A stretch of 32,695 nucleotides of DNA from Patescibacteria group bacterium (GTDB lineage: Bacteria > Patescibacteriota > Microgenomatia > Levybacterales > UBA12049): assembly GCA_023485865.1 (NCBI GenBank), contig JAMCZC010000019.1:1-32695 (forward strand). Direction: 5' to 3'. The position numbers were made by a program, and so were the translations under genes. Below the pieces are notes generated by a model that was not told where the DNA came from, made no database searches, and worked only from the letters and a program-made list of their open reading frames with translations. Of this stretch, positions 17,914 to 24,417 are shown in pieces. Within the stretch, counting starts at the first letter, position 1. Every line of letters starts with the position of its first letter.

Positions 17914-18240
17914 ATGTCAGCGGAAATCCCAAGAAGTCAGGACAAAGTCGAGGCTCAAGCAACAAAAATGCAAAGATTAGGATACTTCCTTGCATCTGTC
18001 GGAGTAGTTTTAATCGGCCGCGCTCTTATCGTAAACAATGACGTAGATTTTATAAGAGGAGTGGAAGTCGTAGGAGGCACTCTTAGCCTGGCATCCAGCC
18101 TATTGTCCTTTGAAGAAGCTAAATTTTTTAGGGGACAAGTAGAAATGAGACGCACTATAGATGCGCTGGAGAAACGTCTGGATCCTTACGGGTTCCGAGA
18201 TACATCCAGTCCGCCAGTGGGAATGACAACAGAATATTAA
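17914..18240 (+). CDS. Small membrane protein (108 aa, about two TM helices) with C-terminal helical tail
   Basis: LGYFLASVGVVLIGRALIV and GVEVVGGTLSLASSLLSF hydrophobic segments. TTGACA-18-TAGAAT-7nt-ATG upstream. Confidence 0.6.
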   Translation: MSAEIPRSQDKVEAQATKMQRLGYFLASVGVVLIGRALIVNNDVDFIRGVEVVGGTLSLASSLLSFEEAKFFRGQVEMRRTIDALEKRLDPYGFRDTSSPPVGMTTEY

Positions 18241-19343
18241 TTCCCGATTTTAAACTCTATTACGTCTCCATCTCTTACAATATAATCCCGGCCTTCAAGC
18301 CTGTCTTTTCCGTGTTCCCTGCTCCCTTTCCAGCCGTTGTATTGAACAAAATCTGGAAAGCTGACAACTTCCGCTTTAATAAATTTTTTCATAAAATCGG
18401 TATGGATTTCGCCGCTGGCCAAAAGCGCATTTGCACCCTTTTTGATAGTCCATGCCCTGACCTCTTTCTCTCCCGCCGTAAGAAATGAAATTAAACCAAG
18501 CTCCTCGTAGGCTTTTTTGATAAGTCTTTCCAAGCCCGATGTTTCAAAACCCAGATCTTTTAGGTACTGTTTTTGTTCATCTTCCGATAAAACCGCTAAA
18601 TCAGCCTCTATTTTGGCACAAATTACAACTATTTTCTCTTTCTTAATTCCTAATATATTAGTATACTTGTATACTAGTGGTTCTATATTATCTTTTAAGT
18701 ACTGGTCTTCCGAAACATTTAAGACAACAATTTCTTGTTTTGCGGTTAAGAAATTAAGCTCTTTTATTGCTTCCTTCTCCTGTTCATCAAGCACCATGTC
18801 TGAAATCGAAATTCCCTGATTTAGTTTTTGCTCAATCAAATCCAAGAAATTTTGATTTTTGAGTTGCATTTTTGCCTTTTGAGTTTTGAGTTTTGAGTTT
18901 TGGATAGTTTGCAAATCGGCAATTTGCAACTCTGTCCTGATTGTATCGTAGTCGCTTTTTGGGTCAACCGCCCCTTCTTTCAAGATATTTTCATCCTCAA
19001 ACGCCCTGACAACGTGGGCAATAACACTAACTTCGCGAATGTGCGACAAAAATTTATTACCCAATCCCGCACCCTCGCTTGCACCCTTAACAAGCCCCGC
19101 AATATCAACAAAATTGACAACCGCCGGCTTTATGGGCGGTTTCAATCCGCGCGAATCCGATTCCTGAACAATCTGCGCTAATCTTTCCAATCTTTCGTCC
19201 GGAACAGGAACTATCCCGACATTCGGCTCAATAGTGGCAAAGGGATAATTAGCAACAAACGCCTGCTGCTTCTTCAACAGCGCATTAAAAAGAGTAGATT
19301 TGCCAACATTCGGAAGTCCTATAATACCAATCGAGAGCGACAT
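18237..19343 (-). CDS. ychF: Redox-regulated ATPase YchF (OBG-family GTPase)
   Basis: GLPNVGKSTLFNALL, FVDIAGLVKGASEGAGLGNKFLSHIREV, C-terminal TGS-like HTDFMKKFIKAEVVSFPDF. Confidence 0.95.
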   Translation of the reverse strand: MSLSIGIIGLPNVGKSTLFNALLKKQQAFVANYPFATIEPNVGIVPVPDERLERLAQIVQESDSRGLKPPIKPAVVNFVDIAGLVKGASEGAGLGNKFLSHIREVSVIAHVVRAFEDENILKEGAVDPKSDYDTIRTELQIADLQTIQNSKLKTQKAKMQLKNQNFLDLIEQKLNQGISISDMVLDEQEKEAIKELNFLTAKQEIVVLNVSEDQYLKDNIEPLVYKYTNILGIKKEKIVVICAKIEADLAVLSEDEQKQYLKDLGFETSGLERLIKKAYEELGLISFLTAGEKEVRAWTIKKGANALLASGEIHTDFMKKFIKAEVVSFPDFVQYNGWKGSREHGKDRLEGRDYIVRDGDVIEFKIGN

Positions 19344-19388
19344 ATTTTAATATTATAACACGAGAGGTAGCTCTATAAAGATAAATTT

Positions 19389-19643
19389 TTATCTACTTAC
19401 AAAACGATGAAGTATCGAACTTACTAATGTTTGATAAGGGATACCTGTTTCAATTGCCTTTGTCTTCAGTTTTAAGACGTCCTTTTCAGATAAACGAATG
19501 TTAATATTTTTTGTTTTATTTAATGTTGCAGCAGCATATGCTTGATATTGCTTTATTTTATTTTTACCGATAGAAACAAGCTCTCCCCTCTCAAAGTCTT
19601 CAAGTAATTGTTTCTCTTCCTTATCTAAATCAAAATATTTCAT
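19389..19643 (-). CDS. RHH (CopG/BrnA-like) antitoxin
   Basis: KNINIRLSEKDVLKLKTKAIETGIPYQTLVSSILHRFVSR. SD GGAGGGG upstream. Adjacent to the BrnT-like gene. Confidence 0.75.
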   Translation of the reverse strand: MKYFDLDKEEKQLLEDFERGELVSIGKNKIKQYQAYAAATLNKTKNINIRLSEKDVLKLKTKAIETGIPYQTLVSSILHRFVSR

Positions 19644-19928
19644 TTATTTTCCCCTCCTTTCTATAATATATTGTTTTGTTGCTTTTCTACTTGGAATAAT
19701 TGTCTTTAAGAAAATTTTTTCTTCATCTTCAACAAATGGCACTAAATATGCATAATCATTAATAGTAACGATAAAAATCTTTTGATTTGGATATCGATTT
19801 TTGTTTGGATGTTCGACGATATCTAACAAGTTACTTTCTTCTATTGCATTTAGTATGTCCTCAAATGAAATTTCTCTTTCTTGTTTTAGTTGCTCATTCT
19901 TCTTCTCATCCCAATCGATATATTTCAT
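19644..19928 (-). CDS. BrnT-like toxin (start moved to MKYIDWDEKKN)
   Basis: YIDWDEKKNEQLKQEREISFEDILNAI...YLVPFVEDEEKIFLKTIIPSRKATKQY. The listed TTG start (19964) lies inside the predicted -35 element. Confidence 0.7.
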   Translation of the reverse strand: MKYIDWDEKKNEQLKQEREISFEDILNAIEESNLLDIVEHPNKNRYPNQKIFIVTINDYAYLVPFVEDEEKIFLKTIIPSRKATKQYIIERRGK

Positions 19929-19935
19929 TACGCCT

Positions 19936-19964
19936 ATAATATGACATTTCATATGAAATGTCAA
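19936..19964 (-). promoter_or_regulatory. TA-operon promoter with a 22-bp perfect palindromic operator in its spacer
   Basis: Minus strand TTGACA-17-TATTAT-7nt-ATG. TGACATTTCATATGAAATGTCA (19942-19963) covers most of the -35 and the whole spacer. Confidence 0.8.
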
Positions 19965-20125
19965 TAGGCTACTTTTATAAGCGCCGTCAAGATGCCGCTG
20001 AATGAACTATCTTTCCCCATTGATCTCTTTCTATAATTTCTCTTTCTTTTCGTGGTTTTGGGAGTTTTACTTTAATTTCAAAGGGGAAATGTCGTGTTGT
20101 ATTCGTGCTATCTCAATACTTAAAT

Positions 20126-20914
20126 TCATATTTTTGAAAGAATATTAACTAATTCCTGATGAAGCGATAAGCCATTACTGGCAATGTTTCTTCCAACAGA
20201 TAAATTTTCTATTCCCATACCACTCCAATCGGTAACCTTTGCTCCTGCTTCTTTTGCTATAAATGCCCCCGGTATGGCATCGTATTCGTTTGTTTCATCA
20301 TTTAGCATTGCTTCAATTTCCCCCTCAGCCAACAAGCAATAATAATAGATTCCGCACCAATCATCTAGCTTTCTGCGGATGCGTAAATCGTATAGCGCTT
20401 TATCAATTTTGTTCCTTATATCCGAGGGGGTGTTATACGAATAGTTTGTATGAACGTTGCTTCGATTAACATCGTTGTTACTATTCACTTTAATTTGCTG
20501 TCCATTTTTAAAAGCGCCCTTCCCTTCTACTGCGTAGTACGTTACATCTGTTATCGGGTTATAAACCATGGAAAAAAGACATTTTTCTTTATCAGCCAGC
20601 GCAATTGCGATTACAAAAACAGGAATGTTTAATGTAAAATTTGAAGTTCCTTCAAGAGGGTCAACAATAAAGCGGTAAGCGCTATTTGTTCTTTTGTCTG
20701 ATTTTTCTTCGGAATAAATATCGACATCTGGATACTTTTCTCTTAATTTGGAAACAATAATATTGTTGCTTTCTAAATCGGCTTTTGTAAGCAAATCTCT
20801 AACGCTCGTTTTTTCTTTAAAATCCACCCTGCTTTTAAAATGCCTTAAAAGCACTTTACCCGCTGACTTAAGAATACTTTCAATATAATCTATATCTTCT
20901 TTGCTTATACTCAT
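20126..20914 (-). CDS. Inositol monophosphatase family protein
   Basis: DLLTKADLESNNIIVSKLREKYPDVDIYSEE, FIVDPLEGTSNFTLNIPVFVIAIAL. IMPase motif 1 partly changed (DPLEGTSNF). Confidence 0.88.
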   Translation of the reverse strand: MSISKEDIDYIESILKSAGKVLLRHFKSRVDFKEKTSVRDLLTKADLESNNIIVSKLREKYPDVDIYSEEKSDKRTNSAYRFIVDPLEGTSNFTLNIPVFVIAIALADKEKCLFSMVYNPITDVTYYAVEGKGAFKNGQQIKVNSNNDVNRSNVHTNYSYNTPSDIRNKIDKALYDLRIRRKLDDWCGIYYYCLLAEGEIEAMLNDETNEYDAIPGAFIAKEAGAKVTDWSGMGIENLSVGRNIASNGLSLHQELVNILSKI

Positions 20915-20953
20915 GAAAAGATTATAGCAGAATCCCCTTTTTGCCTGTTGTCA

Positions 20954-20972
20954 ACTCCGATTCAATCGGAGT
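20954..20972. other. Perfect hairpin ACTCCGATT-C-AATCGGAGT in a divergent intergenic region
   Basis: 9-bp stem directly upstream of TGGTATAAT for the surface-protein gene. Confidence 0.8.
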
Positions 20973-20995
20973 CAATTGCGTGGTATAATTTTGTT

Positions 20996-22321
20996 ATGAA
21001 ATTTAAACTGCCAAAATTTCCTAAATTTACCCGCTTACCCCGATTTAATATAGAACCGGTAAGAAAAATAATGGCTTTTCTGATTAAACATAAAATTCCG
21101 GCCACAGGCTTAGTTTTTGTGATTGCCTTTATTGCGGTGGCGCTGTGGTACCGCGGTTATCTTATTTCTAAGATGAATGCTGTACCGGACAATGCCAGCA
21201 GTGAAAGTTCCTATTCCTTAAAGTCTGACAGTCCGCTCCCGACCAATTCTACTTCCCCAACCCCCTCTGACACTCCTGATACTACCGATGTCTTAGGTAC
21301 TTCCACTAAAAATTCCGCTTCTTATAACAATGTACCGTTAACATTACCGACGCCTTTTCCGACTTTTGCTCCTCTGCCGACAATCGCCCCCTTGCCAATC
21401 ACAACCACAACAAATACTTCTTCCGGCAATAACACCCCTGCAAATCCTAACTGCACCACCGGCGCGGGTGTACCAAATTCCTGGTACTCCGATGTCTATC
21501 CAAATCCTTCGGCTTCATCGACCAATACCGGCTCTATAACTTTGTACGTCTACATCCGCGACTGCAATAAAAATACAGCCCCGGTGTCAGACAAACTGAA
21601 CATTTCTTTAAGTTCCGGTGATTCCAACACGCAAATTAATGAACACAGTCTTCCTTATTCCGTAACTACGCAAAACGGGATAGCTTCCTTTACCGTCAGC
21701 TCTCAAGTTTCCGGAATCGTCACTTTAGTAGTACAAGACGCCACCAGTAACTTTACCGTAACCAATATTTATAATAATAATCCCAGCATCACGTTTACCA
21801 ATACCACGGTTTCGGGAAATTCTACCGGTAATTCCAACTGCACCACCGCTTCGGGCGTTGCGAATTTTTGGTATTCCGAGGTTTCTCCTGCATCTCCCAT
21901 TCCGGCCAACACCGGCTCGACGGTAATACTGACAGTTAATATAAAAGACTGTAACAAAAACAATGTCTCGTCCGATAATTTAACTTTTTCCCAAACTTCA
22001 AACGATTCGAGCCTGACTGTTAACGGGCATGCTCCGCCAATTACTGTTCAAGCCCAAAACGGAGTGGCGACTTTTAATGTTACCTCCCAAAATGCCGGAA
22101 CAGACACTTTTACCATTCAGGATACTACCAGTAATTTTACTGTCACCGACGCCAACAACCATAATCCGAGCATTGTTTTTAGCGGTTCGTCACCAATACC
22201 GACTCCCGCACCGAGCGCTACTCCAACCCCGAGTCCGAGCGGTTCGCCCACACCCACACCGTCGCCGTCTGGTACCCCCACTCCCACCCCAAGTCCATCC
22301 GCTACCCCTACTCCAACATAA
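20996..22321 (+). CDS. Membrane-anchored surface protein: N-terminal TM, two Ig-like repeats, Pro/Thr/Ser-rich tail
   Basis: Start moved to MKFKLPKF (TATAAT-TTTGTT-ATG). Two homologous ~115-aa repeats beginning NCTT(G/A).GV..(S/F)WYS(D/E)V. The tail is repeats of PTPSPSG.PTPT. Confidence 0.8.
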   Translation: MKFKLPKFPKFTRLPRFNIEPVRKIMAFLIKHKIPATGLVFVIAFIAVALWYRGYLISKMNAVPDNASSESSYSLKSDSPLPTNSTSPTPSDTPDTTDVLGTSTKNSASYNNVPLTLPTPFPTFAPLPTIAPLPITTTTNTSSGNNTPANPNCTTGAGVPNSWYSDVYPNPSASSTNTGSITLYVYIRDCNKNTAPVSDKLNISLSSGDSNTQINEHSLPYSVTTQNGIASFTVSSQVSGIVTLVVQDATSNFTVTNIYNNNPSITFTNTTVSGNSTGNSNCTTASGVANFWYSEVSPASPIPANTGSTVILTVNIKDCNKNNVSSDNLTFSQTSNDSSLTVNGHAPPITVQAQNGVATFNVTSQNAGTDTFTIQDTTSNFTVTDANNHNPSIVFSGSSPIPTPAPSATPTPSPSGSPTPTPSPSGTPTPTPSPSATPTPT

Positions 22322-22409
22322 ACATTCCTTGCTGTTCCTCCCTTCCTCTTGTCAAATGAGGATTGATTATTACTTAAAATAAGTTATAATTTTCTCAACT
22401 GCTCTTTCT

Positions 22410-23141
22410 ATGAAACAGCAACGTCCTGCCTTAAGACTTATCTTTTTTTACGGAAAGGGCGGCGCGGGGAAAGATACCGAAGCAGAAAGAATTGTCAGGG
22501 ATAACCCCGGCTGGGCAATTATTTCAACCGGTGACAGAATCAAACAAGCCCGCAATCCTAATGACGAACTTCACTCGGTTATTGCACCTTACGAATATTT
22601 AATTGACCAGGGGATAAATCTTCCGATGACGGTGATAATTAACCCTGAGGTTCCTGAAAAAAGTATAATTCCCTCATTTATCGCGGGCGAAATAGAAAAA
22701 GGTATATCCGCAATTATCTCTACGGGATTTCCGAGGACTCACGAACAGCTGGATGCACTTGATGCGTATCTAAAAAAACTTGGCCAACAAGGTTACGACG
22801 TTACTGACGAACATTTTTATTTTGATGTTAGCGATGAAACATCTTTAAAAAGAATACTTGGCAGACCCGCAGAATATGCTGCGCTTGGAAAATCCGTGCG
22901 AAGTGATGATACCGAAACGGCGGCACGAAAAAGATTGGAAGTATTTATTTCGGATACCTTACCTGTTGTTGATGAGCTAAGGGCAAGAGGAAGAATTTTG
23001 GAAATCTCCGGGGAAGGAACAAAAGACCAAACGCATAGCTTGGTTGAAGAAGCTCTTTTTCCAAAATCTGCGCTGGAAATTTCTTCCCTTGGCGCCGGAG
23101 AGTCTTATCCAATAGGCAGACTTCCCGGAGAAAGAAGATAG
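22410..23141 (+). CDS. Adenylate-kinase-like nucleoside monophosphate kinase, divergent P-loop
   Basis: FFYGKGGAGKDTEAERI, ISTGDRIKQA, GFPRTHEQLDALD, RSDDTETAARKRLEVF. Confidence 0.75.
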   Translation: MKQQRPALRLIFFYGKGGAGKDTEAERIVRDNPGWAIISTGDRIKQARNPNDELHSVIAPYEYLIDQGINLPMTVIINPEVPEKSIIPSFIAGEIEKGISAIISTGFPRTHEQLDALDAYLKKLGQQGYDVTDEHFYFDVSDETSLKRILGRPAEYAALGKSVRSDDTETAARKRLEVFISDTLPVVDELRARGRILEISGEGTKDQTHSLVEEALFPKSALEISSLGAGESYPIGRLPGERR

Positions 23142-23194
23142 TCCCTCTCCCCTTTGTCAATTTTATTTTTGCGGAAAAATGTTATATTAGTTTA

Positions 23195-23581
23195 ATGAAA
23201 CCCTTGTTTACGTTCCGGGGGAAAGTTAAAAAAGGAAAAGAAAGAGGAAAAGTCTTAGGTTTTCCAACGGCAAATATTGCTCTTCGCAAAAACATTCCTG
23301 AAGGAATTTATGCCTCTATTGTAAAAATTGACAATAAAGAATACTTTGCCGCAACATTTATCGGTTCTGCGAAAACTTTTAACGAGACCGATTACAAAGC
23401 GGAAAGTTATATTTTAGACTTTGATAAAAACATCTACGGAAAGCCTATCACCGTAACGCTTTTTAAATTTCTTCGGGGAAATAAAAAATTTAACTCGGAA
23501 GAGAAACTTATTAGCCAAATGAAGCAAGATATATTGGCTGTAAGAAAATTCTTCAACTCCTCCTCTTATCGTGTTTTATAA
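23195..23581 (+). CDS. Stand-alone riboflavin kinase (RibF C-terminal-like domain)
   Basis: FRGKVKKGKERGKVLGFPTANI...IPEGIYASIVKIDNKEYFAATFIG...ESYILDFDKNIYGKPITVTLFKFLR. No FAD synthetase domain. Confidence 0.85.
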   Translation: MKPLFTFRGKVKKGKERGKVLGFPTANIALRKNIPEGIYASIVKIDNKEYFAATFIGSAKTFNETDYKAESYILDFDKNIYGKPITVTLFKFLRGNKKFNSEEKLISQMKQDILAVRKFFNSSSYRVL

Positions 23582-23596
23582 TGCTATACTTAAAAT

Positions 23597-23815
23597 ATGA
23601 AGATAAACGTTATAGCCCATCCTAATTCAAAGAAGCCAAAAATTGAAAAGGACCTTTTAGGAACTTTACATGTTTACGTGAGCCAGCCGCCTTTGGAAGG
23701 AAAAGCAAACAAGGCAATAGTTGAGGCTTTGGCTGAACATTTTAAGGTAAAGAAAAGCTCCGTGGTGTTTATTTCAGGGGAAAAATCAAGAAATAAACTA
23801 TTTGAAATTAGCTAA
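23597..23815 (+). CDS. DUF167 (YggU-like) family protein
   Basis: IAHPNSKKPKIEKD...LHVYVSQPPLEGKANKAIVEALAEHFKVKKSSVVFISGEKSRNKLFEI. Confidence 0.88.
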   Translation: MKINVIAHPNSKKPKIEKDLLGTLHVYVSQPPLEGKANKAIVEALAEHFKVKKSSVVFISGEKSRNKLFEIS

Positions 23816-23820
23816 AGCGG

Positions 23821-24345
23821 TTATTTTACTTGTGAATCGGATATAATAACGGCACCGGTAATGTCCCCCTTAGCGTTTTTTACCGGCACGACAATTTCTA
23901 AAATGCCGTTTGGATAGTCCGCACTTCTTTCCTCAAACGAACGTGTCTGTCCGTCTTCAATAGTCATTTTGACCTCATTATTAGTATCATAACCGTAATT
24001 TCTTCCGTTGTTTACCGGAATTGTATCCGCCAAAATTTTATCAGATTTGTCAATTACAACGATGTCTCTTTTTAACTGTTTGGAAAGAGCTGTGACATAA
24101 TTTTGTAACCCGACGGACGGAATATCCGAAACAGATTGAGCAATAATCACGCCGTAATCACTAATCTGTCCCGTTGGCTTTCCTTGGGAATTCATCCAAA
24201 TAGTAGACTGGGTGTATTTTACCAAAGACCACTTAAGATGAGCATATTTAACGCCTAAAACGGCAAGAAGAATAAGCAAAATTACGATGGCAATTTGGTA
24301 AATATGGACCGTAAAAGCATGGACACTAATCTTTTTTCTTTCCAT
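23821..24345 (-). CDS. Single-TM protein with extracytoplasmic Cache/PAS-like sensor domain and no output domain
   Basis: N-terminal TM, then LQNYVTALSKQLKRDIVVIDKSDKILAD...ILEIVVPVKNAKGDITGAVIISD. Confidence 0.55.
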   Translation of the reverse strand: MERKKISVHAFTVHIYQIAIVILLILLAVLGVKYAHLKWSLVKYTQSTIWMNSQGKPTGQISDYGVIIAQSVSDIPSVGLQNYVTALSKQLKRDIVVIDKSDKILADTIPVNNGRNYGYDTNNEVKMTIEDGQTRSFEERSADYPNGILEIVVPVKNAKGDITGAVIISDSQVK

Positions 24346-24417
24346 ACTCTATTATAAGCATAATAAGAAGTATTTTGTCAAATCCGCGCTGAAAATTTCC
24401 TGAAAATAGGAGAATAA

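Noticed and set aside
19998-20125. Possible short minus-strand coding remnant (RHFPFEIKVKLPKPRKEREIIERDQWGKIVHSAAS)
   Set aside because: Open frame of about 40 codons without a convincing start; could be a decayed gene or a tiny gene but cannot be supported here.
22029-22382. 117-aa ORF in an alternate frame of the surface-protein tail
   Set aside because: Arg/Pro-rich product of the out-of-frame PT-repeat DNA; artefact of repetitive codons.
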